Source: Sinorhizobium sp. RAC02 (lineage in GTDB: Bacteria > Pseudomonadota > Alphaproteobacteria > Rhizobiales > Rhizobiaceae). From it: a DNA stretch of 64,000 nucleotides. The stretch lies in assembly GCF_001713395.1 (NCBI RefSeq), contig NZ_CP016452.1, positions 2,108,001 to 2,172,000 of the forward strand, read 5' to 3'. Below, piece after piece: positions 1-9,399 of this stretch. Position 1 is the stretch's first letter; the number at the start of each line of letters is the position of its first letter. The notes below the pieces were generated by a model. It worked only from the letters and a program-made list of their open reading frames with translations, was not told where the DNA came from and searched no databases. The position numbers and the translations under genes were made by a program.

Positions 1-2
1 CC

Positions 3-695
3 GGGCGGGTCGATCTCGGCGTCGGCAAGGCGCCCGGCGGCTTTCCGGTTTCGACCAACGCGTTGCAGGCGGCCATCGACCCCGCACGTAAGCCGAAATT
101 CGACGATCAGCTTTCCGATCTCAACCGCTACCTGTCGGTCGCGCCCGATGCGACGGATCTCGCGGCGACGCCGCTCCCGACCGTGGCGCCCGAGCGCTTC
201 CTGCTCGGCGCCAGCGTCGAAAGCGCCAGGCTTGCGGCCGACAAGGGCTGGCAGCTGGTCTTCGCCGGTCACCTGAACGGCGACCCGGAAAACCTGCGCA
301 AGACATTCGAGGCGTATCGCGAGGCAAGCGGCGGCAAGGCGCCGATCCTGGCGCTGGCAGCCTTCGTCGCGGAGGACGAGGCGCAGGCGCGTGAGCGGGT
401 TTCGGGGCTCAGAATCTTCAAGGTTTTCCTCTCGACCGGCCAGAGCGTCAATGTCGGCAGCGAGGAGCAGGCGGCCGAGTTCGCGCGGCAGTCCGGTGTC
501 ACGGACTACCGTGTCGAGGAGAAGGTGCCGAGCATCCTGCATGGCACGCCGGCGCAGGTGCGTGACGAATTTGACGATCTCCACCACCGCTACGGCGTCT
601 CCGAATTCATCATCGAAACCCCGGCGCTGACGGCGGCCGAACGCTTCCAGTCCATTGAGCTGCTGGCGAAGGAACGGCTGTCGCTCGCTGCCTGA
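3..695 (+). CDS. LLM-class flavin-dependent monooxygenase (5' end outside window)
   Basis: The reading frame is open to the left edge, so the N-terminus is missing; 230 residues are visible. The fragment starts with a GRVDLGVGKAPGG stretch, a typical glycine-rich segment of luciferase-like monooxygenases, and carries the usual C-terminal half (LLGASVESARLAADKGW, then a GTPAQVRDEFDDL segment). Such enzymes use FMNH2 and O2 to oxidise or cleave C-S and C-N bonds. It lies 22 bp upstream of a second, different LLM enzyme and begins an operon whose content resembles the Bacillus ytmO/ytnJ sulfur locus; by that analogy it would be the YtmO-like member. The substrate is inferred from context only. 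Confidence 0.85.
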   Translation, partial: GRVDLGVGKAPGGFPVSTNALQAAIDPARKPKFDDQLSDLNRYLSVAPDATDLAATPLPTVAPERFLLGASVESARLAADKGWQLVFAGHLNGDPENLRKTFEAYREASGGKAPILALAAFVAEDEAQARERVSGLRIFKVFLSTGQSVNVGSEEQAAEFARQSGVTDYRVEEKVPSILHGTPAQVRDEFDDLHHRYGVSEFIIETPALTAAERFQSIELLAKERLSLAA

Positions 696-717
696 ATTTT
701 CCGGAAAGGATGATCCC

Positions 718-2067
718 ATGTCCCAGAAAAACGTCACGTTCGGTATCATGCTGCAAGGGCCGGGCGGCCACATGAACGCCTGGAAACATCCGAGCGGACC
801 GGCCGATGCAAGCGTCAATTTCCCCTTTTTCGTGGAGACTGCCCGCAAGGCCGAAAACACAGGCATTGCCTTCGCCTTCGTCGCCGACGGTCTCTACATC
901 AACGAACAGTCCATCCCGCACTTCCTCAACCGGTTCGAGCCGATCTCGATCCTCTCGGCACTCGCAGCCTCGACGTCGAAGATCGGCCTCGTCGGCACGG
1001 TCTCGACCTCCTATAGCGATCCCTTCACCGTTGCGCGCCAGTTCGCCACGATCGATCTGATCAGCGGTGGCCGTGCCGGTTGGAATGCCGTGACGACGCC
1101 GCTCGAAGGCTCGGGCCGCAACTACAGCCGCGAGCACCCCGAACACGAGTTGCGCTATGAGATTGCCGACGAATATCTCGATGTCGTCAAAGGCCTGTGG
1201 GATTCCTGGGACGACGACGCCTTCCTGTGCAACCGCGAGACGGGTGTCTATGTCGACAAGACCAAGCTCCGCCGGCTCGGCCACAAGGGGCGGTTCTTCC
1301 GCGTCGAGGGGCCGCTCAATATCGGTCGCTCGAAGCAGGGGCAACCGGTCGTCTTCCAGGCGGGCGCCTCCGATTCCGGCGTGAAGCTCGCCGGCAAACA
1401 TGCCGATGCCGTCTTCACCAATGGCGGCCCCTTCGAGGACGCGGCGGTCTTTTACAAGCAGGTGAAGCAGAGCGCGATCGCGCAGGGACGCCGGGCGGCC
1501 GACGTGCGCATCTTCCCCGGTATCGCGCCCATCGTCGGCGCGACGGCCGAGGAGGCGGAACGGAAATACCAGGCGATCCGCAATCTCGTGACCGTCGAGG
1601 AGGCGTTGCTCTATTTGGGTCGCTTCTTCGACCACCATGATTTCAGCGCCTATCCGCTCGACGAGGCCTTTCCGGAACTCGGGGATATCGGCAAGAACAG
1701 CTTTCGCGCCACGACCGACCGGATCAAGAAGACGGCGCGCGAGCAGAACCTCACGCTCCGCGAAATCGCGCTTGACGTCGCGACACCCCGCACCGCCTTC
1801 ATTGGAACGGCCGACCATATCGCCGACGAGATCATCCGCTGGGTCGACGGCAGTGCGGCGGATGGCTTCATCCTCGGCTTCCAGGTGATCGCCGAAGGCC
1901 TCGACGATTTCGCAGCGCATGTCCTGCCCGTCCTTGCGGCCCGCGGATATTTCAATCCGTCACTCGAAGGCCAGACGCTGCGCGACCATCTGGGCCTGCC
2001 CTATCGCGAAAGCCGCCATGCGGCCGGCGCGGACGCCATCGAACCCGGAAAGGCGGTCGGCGCGTGA
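718..2067 (+). CDS. NtaA/SnaA/DszA-type flavin-dependent monooxygenase
   Basis: This 449-residue protein is of the long LLM type (nitrilotriacetate monooxygenase / DszA / SnaA), with the family pattern of an N-terminal FGIMLQGPGGHMNAWKHP segment, an SGGRAGWNAVTT segment near residue 120, and GQPVVFQAGASDSG near residue 210. These enzymes need reduced FMN from a separate reductase and hydroxylate or cleave small organic S/N compounds. The ATG at 718 follows a GGAAAGGA ribosome site, which favours it over an upstream in-frame TTG. In the Bacillus sulfur locus the equivalent is YtnJ, implicated in breakdown of N-acetyl S-alkylcysteines; the same role here is inference. It overlaps or abuts the next gene. 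Confidence 0.9.
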   Translation: MSQKNVTFGIMLQGPGGHMNAWKHPSGPADASVNFPFFVETARKAENTGIAFAFVADGLYINEQSIPHFLNRFEPISILSALAASTSKIGLVGTVSTSYSDPFTVARQFATIDLISGGRAGWNAVTTPLEGSGRNYSREHPEHELRYEIADEYLDVVKGLWDSWDDDAFLCNRETGVYVDKTKLRRLGHKGRFFRVEGPLNIGRSKQGQPVVFQAGASDSGVKLAGKHADAVFTNGGPFEDAAVFYKQVKQSAIAQGRRAADVRIFPGIAPIVGATAEEAERKYQAIRNLVTVEEALLYLGRFFDHHDFSAYPLDEAFPELGDIGKNSFRATTDRIKKTAREQNLTLREIALDVATPRTAFIGTADHIADEIIRWVDGSAADGFILGFQVIAEGLDDFAAHVLPVLAARGYFNPSLEGQTLRDHLGLPYRESRHAAGADAIEPGKAVGA

Positions 2068-2084
2068 GCGTTGAGGAAAAAACC

Positions 2085-3272
2085 ATGAACGCTATTGCAC
2101 CTCCTCCGCGCCTCAACGATCCCATCCAGCAGGGTATCGCCGCCTTTCTCGACGAGATCGTGGCGCTGCGCCAGGACCTTCACCAATATCCGGAGCTCGC
2201 CTTCCAGGAGCGCCGCACCAGCAAGCTCATCGCCTCGCAGCTTTCCTCTTGGGGCTATGATGTGACGACCGGCATTGCCGGGACCGGCCTTGTCGCAACG
2301 CTTTCTAATGGCACGCGAGAGCGCCGGCTCGGCATCCGCGCCGATATGGACGCGCTGCCGATCGAGGAGGCGACGGATCTCGCCTATGCCAGCAGCAATC
2401 CCGGCGTCATGCATGCCTGCGGGCATGACGGCCATACGGCGATCCTGCTTGCGGCCGCCCGCTATCTTGCGCAAACCCGTGCGTTCAATGGCACGCTTCA
2501 TCTCATCTTCCAGCCTGCCGAGGAGATCGGCGCCGGCGCCCGGAAGATGCTTTCGGAAGGCCTGTTCGAGCGTTTCCCGGTCGATGCCGTCTTCGGGCTG
2601 CACAATTGGCCGGGCGTGCCGGCAGGGCAGTTCGGCTTCGTTCCCGGCCCGGCGATGGCCTCGGTCGACCAGGCCAATATCCGCATCGTCGGCAGGGGCG
2701 GCCATGGCGCAGAGCCGCAGAACGCCGTCGATCCGGTGGTGGCGACCGCATCCCTCATTACGGCCTTGCAGAGCGTCGTCTCGCGCAATGTCGATCCGCA
2801 GGAGATGGCCGTGGTGACGGTCGGCTCCATCCATGCCGGCTCCGCCTCGAATGTGATCCCGGAAAGCGTCGAGCTGAAGCTGACGATGCGGGCTTTCACC
2901 GAGGGCGTGCGGGAGCAACTGCGGGCACGCATTCCGGCACTCGCCCGCGCGCAGGCCGAAAGTTTCGGAGCGGTGGCGGAGGTGGACTACCGCCTCGGCT
3001 TCCCCGCCCTGATCAACGATGCCGGCTCGACGGCATTTGCGCGCAAGGTGGCGCTCGACACGTTCGGCCCGGTTCAGGTCGAGGAAGGCTTCAAGCCTCG
3101 CACCGCAAGCGAGGATTTCGCCTTCATGTTGCAGGCGCAGACGGGAAGCTACGTCTTCGTCGGCAATGGCGACACGGCGCCGCTGCACAGCGCCCGCTAC
3201 GATTTCAACGACGCGATCATCGCGCCCGCCGCCCGCTATTGGGTGCGCCTCACCGAAACCTTCCTCCAGTGA
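2085..3272 (+). CDS. M20-family amidohydrolase / N-acyl-amino-acid deacylase
   Basis: A 395-residue M20D peptidase/amidohydrolase (hippurate hydrolase/YtnL type). Visible metal-site elements are ADMDALPI, HACGHDGH around residue 109, the FQPAEE acidic pair near 142, GLHNWPG, and a C-terminal PLHSARYDFND histidine. Family members hydrolyse N-acyl amino acids in the cytoplasm. With a GNAT acetyltransferase next door and flavin monooxygenases upstream, the likely job is removing an N-acetyl group after S-C cleavage to free cysteine; that is inference. The ATG at 2085 has a TGAGGA site 7-8 bp upstream. A GTG at 2064, overlapping the previous stop codon, is the alternative start. Confidence 0.9.
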   Translation: MNAIAPPPRLNDPIQQGIAAFLDEIVALRQDLHQYPELAFQERRTSKLIASQLSSWGYDVTTGIAGTGLVATLSNGTRERRLGIRADMDALPIEEATDLAYASSNPGVMHACGHDGHTAILLAAARYLAQTRAFNGTLHLIFQPAEEIGAGARKMLSEGLFERFPVDAVFGLHNWPGVPAGQFGFVPGPAMASVDQANIRIVGRGGHGAEPQNAVDPVVATASLITALQSVVSRNVDPQEMAVVTVGSIHAGSASNVIPESVELKLTMRAFTEGVREQLRARIPALARAQAESFGAVAEVDYRLGFPALINDAGSTAFARKVALDTFGPVQVEEGFKPRTASEDFAFMLQAQTGSYVFVGNGDTAPLHSARYDFNDAIIAPAARYWVRLTETFLQ

Positions 3273-3294
3273 CGTCAGCAACAGGACCGGCGAC

Positions 3295-3837
3295 ATGAGC
3301 GATACGTTCCTCTACACCACGCCTCTCGATCCCCGCGCCAAGCCGCTGATCGACGAACTGACCTACGAATATGACAAGCGCTACGGTTCCTATTTCAGTG
3401 AGGCGGGCGCCGTCGAGGAGATGAACCGCTATCCGGCCGAGGCCTTCGCGCCGCCCTACGGCAATTTCCTGCTTCTGCTGCGCAATGGCGAGGCGGTCGG
3501 CGGTGGTGCCTTCAAGCAATACGACGATCACACCGCCGAGTTCAAACGCATCTGGACGCGCTCCGACCTGCGCCGCCAGGGGCTTGCGGTCAAGGTGCTG
3601 GTCGAGCTGGAACAGCAGGCGGCGCGGCAGGGCTATTCGCGCATCTATCTGACGACCGGTTTTCGCCAGCCGGAGGCCGTCGGCCTCTATCTGAAATATG
3701 GCTACACCGCCCTTTTCGATGTGGATGCCGACCCGGAAATCTACAAGTCGCTACCCTTCGAAAAACAGCTCGGCGCGCATGCGGCGGCCGTCATTCCCGT
3801 GCAGCCATCGCTGCAGCTTGCAGCGGATCACCGCTGA
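3295..3837 (+). CDS. GNAT-family N-acetyltransferase
   Basis: A 180-residue GNAT protein. The acetyl-CoA binding segment is RSDLRRQGLAVKVL near residues 85-98 (the R/QxxGxG/A signature, here RRQGLA), followed by a YLTTGFRQPEAVGLYLKYGY beta-strand/helix end typical of the fold. It sits between the M20 deacylase and the amino-acid importer, so the probable substrate is the amino group of an imported S-substituted cysteine, as for YtmI in Bacillus; this is inference. The ATG at 3295 is chosen because upstream in-frame sequence overlaps the deacylase gene. It ends about 30 bp before the transporter gene. Confidence 0.85.
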   Translation: MSDTFLYTTPLDPRAKPLIDELTYEYDKRYGSYFSEAGAVEEMNRYPAEAFAPPYGNFLLLLRNGEAVGGGAFKQYDDHTAEFKRIWTRSDLRRQGLAVKVLVELEQQAARQGYSRIYLTTGFRQPEAVGLYLKYGYTALFDVDADPEIYKSLPFEKQLGAHAAAVIPVQPSLQLAADHR

Positions 3838-3870
3838 CCGGCTTGCGACTAAAACCATAAGGGGAAGATC

Positions 3871-5649
3871 ATGGCACTCACGACAGATTTCGCCGGGATC
3901 GGGGTCGATCACCGATCGGCCGAACATCAAAAGCAGGATTATTCGCGCTACCGCATCGTGCCCGCCCGCCATCCCGGTCGCCTGGTGGGAACGGTCTTCG
4001 CCGCCGTCGTCATCGCCGCCGTGCTCTATTCCACCTCTACCAATCCGCGCTGGGGCTGGGGTGTCTTTGCCGAATGGTTCTTCGCTGAACCGGTCCTTGC
4101 CGGGCTCGGCAGGACGCTGCTCCTGACCGCACTTGCCACGATCTCCGGCTCCATCCTCGGCACGGCGCTGGCGCTGGCACGGGTTTCCAAATCGCCGCTG
4201 CTCTCCAGTCTTTCCTGGGGTTACATCTGGCTGCTGCGCTCGATCCCGCTGATCGTGCTGCTGCTGGTGCTCAACAATCTCGGTTATCTCTACGAGACGA
4301 TCCGCATCGGCGTGCCGTTCAGCGATACCGTGCTGGTCGACTATCCGATGGTGCAGCTCGTGACGCCGTTTGGTGCCGCCTTCCTGGGGCTGACGCTCAA
4401 CCAGTCGGCCTTCTTCGCCGAGATCGTGCGCGGCGGCATCCTGTCCGTCGACCAGGGGCAGCATGAGGCCGCCGCCGCTCTCGGTCTGCCACGTCACCGG
4501 CAGGCATTCCGCATCGTGCTGCCGCAGGCGATGCGCTCGATTCTGCCGACCGGCTTCAACGAGATCATCGGCTTGGCCAAGAGCACGTCGATGGTCTACG
4601 TGCTCGCGCTGCCGGAGCTGTTCTACACCGTCCAGGTGATCTACCGCCGCAACCTCGAAGTCATCCCGCTGCTGATGGTCGCGACCGCCTGGTACCTCGT
4701 GATCATGACGGTGCTGTCGATCGCCCAGCACTATATCGAGCGCCATTTCTCCAAGGGCGCCGTGCGCAATCCGGTGCCGCTGCCCTTCCAGTCCTTCCTC
4801 GCCCGCTTTCGCGGGCCGGCATTGCCGGAGACCGTGGCTGTCCCGGCGATCCGTCATGCCGGTTTCCAGGATGCGGCGCAGCTGCGCACCGGCGGCACCG
4901 TGCGGATCCAGAAGATCTCGAAGAGCTTCGGCCCGCTGAAGGTGCTCGACAATGTCGACCTCATCCTGCCGGCCGGAAGCGTCACGGCCATTCTCGGCCC
5001 GTCCGGGTCCGGCAAATCGACGCTGCTGCGCACCATCAACCATCTCGAACGGGTCGACAGCGGGTTCATCGCCATCGATGGCGAGCTGGTCGGCTACAGC
5101 CAGAAAGGCGATACGCTCTATGAACTGAAGGAAAAGGACATCCTGAAGCGCCGCGCCGATATCGGCATGGTGTTCCAGAGCTTCAACCTCTTTCCGCATC
5201 TGACCGTGCTCGAAAACCTCATAGAGGCGCCGATCCAGGTGCGCGGAACGAGCCGAGAGGAGGCGATCCGCTTTGCCGGCGAGCTTCTCGCCCGCGTCGG
5301 CCTCAGCGACAAGATCAACGCCTACCCCCGCCAGCTCTCCGGCGGCCAGCAGCAGCGCGTCGCGATTGCCCGCGCGCTCGCCCTGAAACCCAAGGTGCTG
5401 CTCTTCGACGAGCCAACCTCGGCGCTCGATCCGGAACTCGTCGGCGAAGTGCTCGATGTCATCAAGGAACTGGCGCGCACTGGCACGACGCTTGTCATCG
5501 TCACCCACGAGGTCGGCTTTGCCCGCGAAGTCGCCGATACCGTCGTCTTCATGGAAGACGGGCAGATTCTCGAAACCGGTACGCCGGCACACATCTTCAG
5601 CCGGGCCGACCACCCGCGAACACGCGAGTTCCTCGCAAAAGTCTTCTAG
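3871..5649 (+). CDS. Fused amino-acid ABC importer: permease plus ATPase
   Basis: One 592-residue polypeptide carries a HisM/GlnP-type permease (about residues 1-300, several hydrophobic segments and an [13 protein letters not shown] loop matching the EAA motif) followed by a GlnQ-type ATPase (about 345-592). ATPase motifs are Walker [10 protein letters not shown] near 376, LSGGQQQR near 488, Walker [14 protein letters not shown] near 510 and the H-loop VTHEVGF near 545. Two copies would form the membrane complex. The two binding-protein genes immediately downstream complete a polar-amino-acid (cystine-like) importer. Bacillus TcyL/M/N are separate proteins, so the fusion is a notable difference. 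The ATG at 3871 has a GGGGAAG site upstream. Confidence 0.93.
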   Translation: MALTTDFAGIGVDHRSAEHQKQDYSRYRIVPARHPGRLVGTVFAAVVIAAVLYSTSTNPRWGWGVFAEWFFAEPVLAGLGRTLLLTALATISGSILGTALALARVSKSPLLSSLSWGYIWLLRSIPLIVLLLVLNNLGYLYETIRIGVPFSDTVLVDYPMVQLVTPFGAAFLGLTLNQSAFFAEIVRGGILSVDQGQHEAAAALGLPRHRQAFRIVLPQAMRSILPTGFNEIIGLAKSTSMVYVLALPELFYTVQVIYRRNLEVIPLLMVATAWYLVIMTVLSIAQHYIERHFSKGAVRNPVPLPFQSFLARFRGPALPETVAVPAIRHAGFQDAAQLRTGGTVRIQKISKSFGPLKVLDNVDLILPAGSVTAILGPSGSGKSTLLRTINHLERVDSGFIAIDGELVGYSQKGDTLYELKEKDILKRRADIGMVFQSFNLFPHLTVLENLIEAPIQVRGTSREEAIRFAGELLARVGLSDKINAYPRQLSGGQQQRVAIARALALKPKVLLFDEPTSALDPELVGEVLDVIKELARTGTTLVIVTHEVGFAREVADTVVFMEDGQILETGTPAHIFSRADHPRTREFLAKVF

Positions 5650-5728
5650 CAAAATTCCAGGGCCGGAAACGGCGACGGAATGGAATTGACCGAAAGCACA
5701 ACCACAGGATGAAAAAAGGAGACGGGAC

Positions 5729-6673
5729 ATGACATTTCTTCACAAGGCAAAACTTCTGATGGCAGGTGCGGTCGCGGTGACGGCGCTTGGTCTGGCGACG
5801 GCACAGGCGGCTGAAAAGTTCGACCTCAGCCCGGACACGTCCAACCGTGTGCGCGCGGAAAAGAACGAGGAAGCGATCAAGGCGCTCTCGCCCGACTTCA
5901 AGTTCGTGACCCCCGGCAAGTTCACCGTCGCCATCAATGCCTGGGATCCGCCGATTGCCACCTTTGCAAACGATGCGAAGACGATCGTCGGCGCCGATCC
6001 CGATCTCGCGACGCTCCTGGCGGATTCGCTGGGGCTGGAGGTCGAAATCGTCTCGGTCGCCTGGGCAGACTGGCCGCTCGGCGTGTCTTCCGGCAAGTAC
6101 GATGCTGTGATCAGCAACGTCACGGTCACCGAAGAGCGCAAGGAGAAATTCGACTTCTCCACCTACCGCAAAGACGTGCTCGGTTTCTACGTCAAGGCTG
6201 ACAGCCCGATCACCGAGATCAAGGATCCGAAGGATGTCGCCGGCCTGAAGGTCATCACCGGTGCCGGCACCAACCAGGAGAAGATCATCCTGGAATGGGA
6301 TCGCCAGAACGTCGCCGCCGGCCTGAAGCCGGTTGAAGTCCAGTATTTCGATGATCGCGCGGCCGCTGAGCTGGCGCTGTCGTCGGGCCGCGCGGATGTC
6401 GAGTTCAACCCCAATGCGACGCTGGCCTATGGCTCGGCCGTCAAGGGCCAGACCAAGCTCGTCGGCATCGTCAGCGGCGGCTGGCCGCTGACCGCCGAGA
6501 TCGCCGTCACCACCCGCAAGGGCGCCGGCCTTGCCGATGCGGTGACGGTCGCGATCAACGGCCTCGTCAAGAGCGGCAAGTATGGCGAGGTGCTGAAGCG
6601 CTGGAACCTCGAAGCAGAAGGCATCGACCAGTCCTTCACCAATCCGGCCGGCCTGCCGAAGAGCGGCTCCTGA
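5729..6673 (+). CDS. Amino-acid ABC importer binding protein (first of tandem pair)
   Basis: A 314-residue family-3 solute-binding protein with a clear signal peptide cut after AQA (about residue 25). The body has the standard GADPDLATLLADSLGLEV, YDAVISNVTVTEERKEKFDFSTY and GAGTNQEKI segments of polar amino-acid binders. It sits 79 bp after the fused permease-ATPase, with a GGAGACGGGAC ribosome region. It is closely related to the next gene and resembles the TcyJ/TcyK pair in organisation. Ligand is likely cystine or an S-substituted cysteine, inferred from the neighbouring genes. Confidence 0.92.
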   Translation: MTFLHKAKLLMAGAVAVTALGLATAQAAEKFDLSPDTSNRVRAEKNEEAIKALSPDFKFVTPGKFTVAINAWDPPIATFANDAKTIVGADPDLATLLADSLGLEVEIVSVAWADWPLGVSSGKYDAVISNVTVTEERKEKFDFSTYRKDVLGFYVKADSPITEIKDPKDVAGLKVITGAGTNQEKIILEWDRQNVAAGLKPVEVQYFDDRAAAELALSSGRADVEFNPNATLAYGSAVKGQTKLVGIVSGGWPLTAEIAVTTRKGAGLADAVTVAINGLVKSGKYGEVLKRWNLEAEGIDQSFTNPAGLPKSGS

Positions 6674-6689
6674 TCTCCCAAGCATGAGG

Positions 6690-6713
6690 ACCGGCGCTGC
6701 TTGCGGCGCCGGT
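6690..6713 (+). other. Intercistronic hairpin between tandem binding-protein genes
   Basis: ACCGGCGC (6690-6697) pairs perfectly with GCGCCGGT (6706-6713) over an 8-nt loop. No T tract follows, so this looks like an mRNA-stabilising or processing hairpin rather than a terminator; it would favour abundance of the first binding protein. Confidence 0.6.
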
Positions 6714-6746
6714 TCGACCGGCATTCCACAGCATGGAGACGATGAC

Positions 6747-7685
6747 ATGACATCCAGACCGGCTTTCCGCACGCTCGCGCTCGGCGTGCTTGCATCCATC
6801 TTCGCCCTGATCGGCCCGGCGCACGCAGAAGAGGCCTTCGACCTCAGCCCGCAGCAGGCCGGCCGTATCCATGTGGAGCGCAACGACAAGGCGATTGCCG
6901 CCATCGCCCAGGATTTCACCTTCGTCACGCCCGGAAAATTCACCGTTGCGGTGAGCCCCGGTGGCCCGCCGCTCGCAACCTATGCCATCGATGCCAGAAC
7001 CGTCGTCGGTGCCGATCCGGACTATGCGTCCGCGGTGGCCGAGAGCCTCGGGCTGGAACTGGAGCTTGTGCCTGTCGCCTGGATCGATTGGCCGCTCGGC
7101 CTGACATCCGGCAAATATGATGCCGTCATTTCCAATGTCGGCGTTACCGAGCAGCGCAAGGAAAAATTCGATTTCTCCACCTACCGGCAGGGCCTGCACG
7201 GCTTCTTCGTAAAATCCGACAGCCCCATCGTCGCGATTGTCGAGCCGAAGGATGCCGCGAGCCTCAGGATCATCGTCGGTGCCGGCACCAACCAGGAGCG
7301 CATCCTGCTGCGGTGGAACGATCAGAATGTGGCCGCCGGCCTGAAGCCGCTGGAGCTGCAATATTACGACGACGAAGCCGCAAGCCTGCTCGCTGTGTCC
7401 TCCGGCCGGGCGGATGTGATCGTGCAGCCGCATGCGCAGCTCGTCTACATTGCGGCGCGCGATCACAACATCAAGCGCGTCGGCACCCTGAGCGCTGGCT
7501 GGCCGGATCGTTCGGACGTTGCGATCGCCACGAAAAAGGACAGCGGACTGGCGGAAGCGCTGACCATCGCCACCAACGGCCTGATCGACAGCGGCGTCTA
7601 CGCCAAAATTCTCGACCGCTGGCAACTGAGCGAGGAAGCGCTGCCGAAGTCGGAGACCAATCCGCGCGGCCTGCCGAAATCCTGA
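6747..7685 (+). CDS. Amino-acid ABC importer binding protein (second of tandem pair)
   Basis: A 312-residue family-3 binding protein with signal peptide ending at GPAHA (about residue 26). It is collinear with the preceding gene: AEEAFDLSPQQAGRIHVERNDKA, then TFVTPGKFTVAV, GADPDYASAVAESLGLEL, YDAVISNVGVTEQRKEKFDFSTY and GAGTNQERI, showing a duplication followed by divergence of the ligand lobe. The ATG at 6747 is used because it starts the signal peptide directly; the in-frame sequence before it crosses the hairpin. Two binders for one fused importer suggest two related sulfur amino-acid ligands; this is inference. Confidence 0.92.
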   Translation: MTSRPAFRTLALGVLASIFALIGPAHAEEAFDLSPQQAGRIHVERNDKAIAAIAQDFTFVTPGKFTVAVSPGGPPLATYAIDARTVVGADPDYASAVAESLGLELELVPVAWIDWPLGLTSGKYDAVISNVGVTEQRKEKFDFSTYRQGLHGFFVKSDSPIVAIVEPKDAASLRIIVGAGTNQERILLRWNDQNVAAGLKPLELQYYDDEAASLLAVSSGRADVIVQPHAQLVYIAARDHNIKRVGTLSAGWPDRSDVAIATKKDSGLAEALTIATNGLIDSGVYAKILDRWQLSEEALPKSETNPRGLPKS

Positions 7686-7700
7686 GCGAAAGACAATCCG

Positions 7701-8777
7701 ATGAACCTCCCAAGACCCATCATCCGCCATATCGGCTTTCTTTCGCCGGGCAATTATCCCGCTGATGATCCGCTGTCAGGGCTGGAGAAGACGCTGCAGC
7801 TCCTCGAATTCGGCGAGGCGCTGGGTTTCGAAAGCGCGTGGGTCCGCCAGCGGCATCTGGAACCCGGCATTTCGTCAGCAACGGCGTTTCTCGCGGCTGC
7901 GACGCAGCGGACGAGCCGTATCCAGCTCGGAACGGCTGTCATTCCGATCGGCTATGAGAGCCCGTACCGGCTGGCCGAAGATCTTTCGACGGTTGATGTG
8001 CTCTCAGCCGGGCGCTTGAACGTAGGCTTGAGCGCCGGTCGCCCGCTGCATGCCGATCTCATCGGGCCGCTTGCCTTCGACGGAGACTGGGAGAGCTATG
8101 ATTTTTCGCACGAACGGGTGCTGCGCTTCGTCGAAAACCTTCGCAGTCCCCTGATCGGTGACGATAGTACATTCATCAAGACGCCCTTCGGCCCCCAGCG
8201 GCCGCGGTTGCAGCCCCGTGCCAGAGGGCTGACGGATCGCATCTGGTATGGCGGCGGTTCGCTACGGTCCGCCGGCTGGGCGGGGCGGAACGGTTTCAAC
8301 CTTCTGATCGGCAATGTCACGACGGGCGAAGACACCGATGACTTCTTCGTCGCGCAGCGGCGCCAGCTTGAAACCTACAGGGCAGCGGCCGAGGGCAGCC
8401 GACGGGTTGCGCTCGGCCGGGTGATCGTGCCGCTGGATGGTGCCGACGCGAAAACGCGAAAGCGCTATCTCGACTATGCGGCGGCGCGCACCGAACGCAC
8501 GTTGACCCCGCAGGGCGAGCGTCGAACGCTCTACGCCCAAGACCTCGTCGGCACGTCCGATCAGATCCTCGAACGGCTGTTTGCCGACCCGATCCTACCG
8601 CATGTCAGCGAACTGCGGCTCGAGCTTCCCTATGAATTCGAGGACGAGGAATACCGCCAGATCGTGCATGATTTCGTCACGCGCGTCGCCCCGGAACTCG
8701 GCTGGTCCAGGCGCCCGCCGGAGAGCGGCGTGAACAACAACAGGCCGCTGGTGCCTTCGCGAGCAGGGATTTTGTAA
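7701..8777 (+). CDS. LLM-class flavin-dependent oxidoreductase
   Basis: A 358-residue luciferase-like monooxygenase, the third LLM enzyme of the operon and of a different subtype from the first two. Family features include GFLSPGNYPADDPLSGLEKTL at the N-terminus, LGTAVIPIGYESPYRLAEDLSTVDVLSAGR in the core (flavin pocket) and a C-terminal LVGTSDQILERLF. The start lies 15 bp after the preceding stop and its own stop abuts the next start. A role in oxidative C-S cleavage is inferred from the operon. Confidence 0.88.
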   Translation: MNLPRPIIRHIGFLSPGNYPADDPLSGLEKTLQLLEFGEALGFESAWVRQRHLEPGISSATAFLAAATQRTSRIQLGTAVIPIGYESPYRLAEDLSTVDVLSAGRLNVGLSAGRPLHADLIGPLAFDGDWESYDFSHERVLRFVENLRSPLIGDDSTFIKTPFGPQRPRLQPRARGLTDRIWYGGGSLRSAGWAGRNGFNLLIGNVTTGEDTDDFFVAQRRQLETYRAAAEGSRRVALGRVIVPLDGADAKTRKRYLDYAAARTERTLTPQGERRTLYAQDLVGTSDQILERLFADPILPHVSELRLELPYEFEDEEYRQIVHDFVTRVAPELGWSRRPPESGVNNNRPLVPSRAGIL

Positions 8778-9374
8778 GTGACGAAAACAGTCGATTATTT
8801 CTTCTCCATCGGATCGCCCTGGTCTCACCTCGGCTTCGACACCTTTGTCGATCTCGCCGCCCGTAGTGGCACCCGGATCAGGCCCTATCTCACCACGGTC
8901 ATAGAAGAGAACGGCGGCATCTTTTCCCGAAACCGCCCGGACATACGCCGGGCCTATGGTGCACGCGATCTGCAGCGGTGGGCGCGCGCCCGCGGCAAGC
9001 CTCTACTGCTCGACAACAGGCCGGCACTGAGCGACCCGACGCCGGCATCGTTGATCGTGATTGCCGCCCTACTTGATGGGCAGGACTGGATCGCGCTGAC
9101 AAGCGCCTTGCAACATGCTTTCTGGGCCGAGGCGAAGGACATCGGCAATCCGCATGTTCGCGAGGCCATCGCGAGCGCCTCCGGCTTTGACGGCTTGGTG
9201 TTGGGCCGACGGGAAAGCGATGAAGACGTCAGGGCAAAATGGTCGGCTGATCGAAGCCACGCGGCTGCGAGTGGCGTCTTCGGTTTCCCGTCCTATCGCT
9301 ATGATGGCGAACTCTATTGGGGACAGGACAACCTGCCTTTCCTGGAACGCCACCTGGCCGGTGAGCGGCCCTGA
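8778..9374 (+). CDS. DsbA-family / 2-hydroxychromene-2-carboxylate isomerase-like protein
   Basis: A 198-residue thioredoxin-fold protein of the GST-kappa/HCCA-isomerase type. The N-terminus is DYFFSIGSPWSHLGF, with the Ser-Pro-Trp-Ser in the place of a Cys-X-X-Cys, and the C-terminal GVFGFPSYRYDGELYWGQDNLPFLERHL is the usual family ending with a cis-Pro. No signal peptide, so cytoplasmic and probably glutathione-linked. It starts with GTG directly after the stop of the previous gene, implying translational coupling. In a sulfur operon it might remove a glutathione or other thiol conjugate; that is speculative. Confidence 0.85.
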   Translation: MTKTVDYFFSIGSPWSHLGFDTFVDLAARSGTRIRPYLTTVIEENGGIFSRNRPDIRRAYGARDLQRWARARGKPLLLDNRPALSDPTPASLIVIAALLDGQDWIALTSALQHAFWAEAKDIGNPHVREAIASASGFDGLVLGRRESDEDVRAKWSADRSHAAASGVFGFPSYRYDGELYWGQDNLPFLERHLAGERP

Positions 9375-9399
9375 AATCGAATGCCGAGGAGGGTGTTTC

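Noticed and set aside
610..1920. A 436-residue minus-strand frame
   Set aside because: Antisense shadow of the NtaA/SnaA-type monooxygenase gene.
3751..5730. A 659-residue open frame on the minus strand
   Set aside because: It lies antisense to the fused permease-ATPase gene, whose motifs are unambiguous; the translation is low-complexity and unrecognisable.
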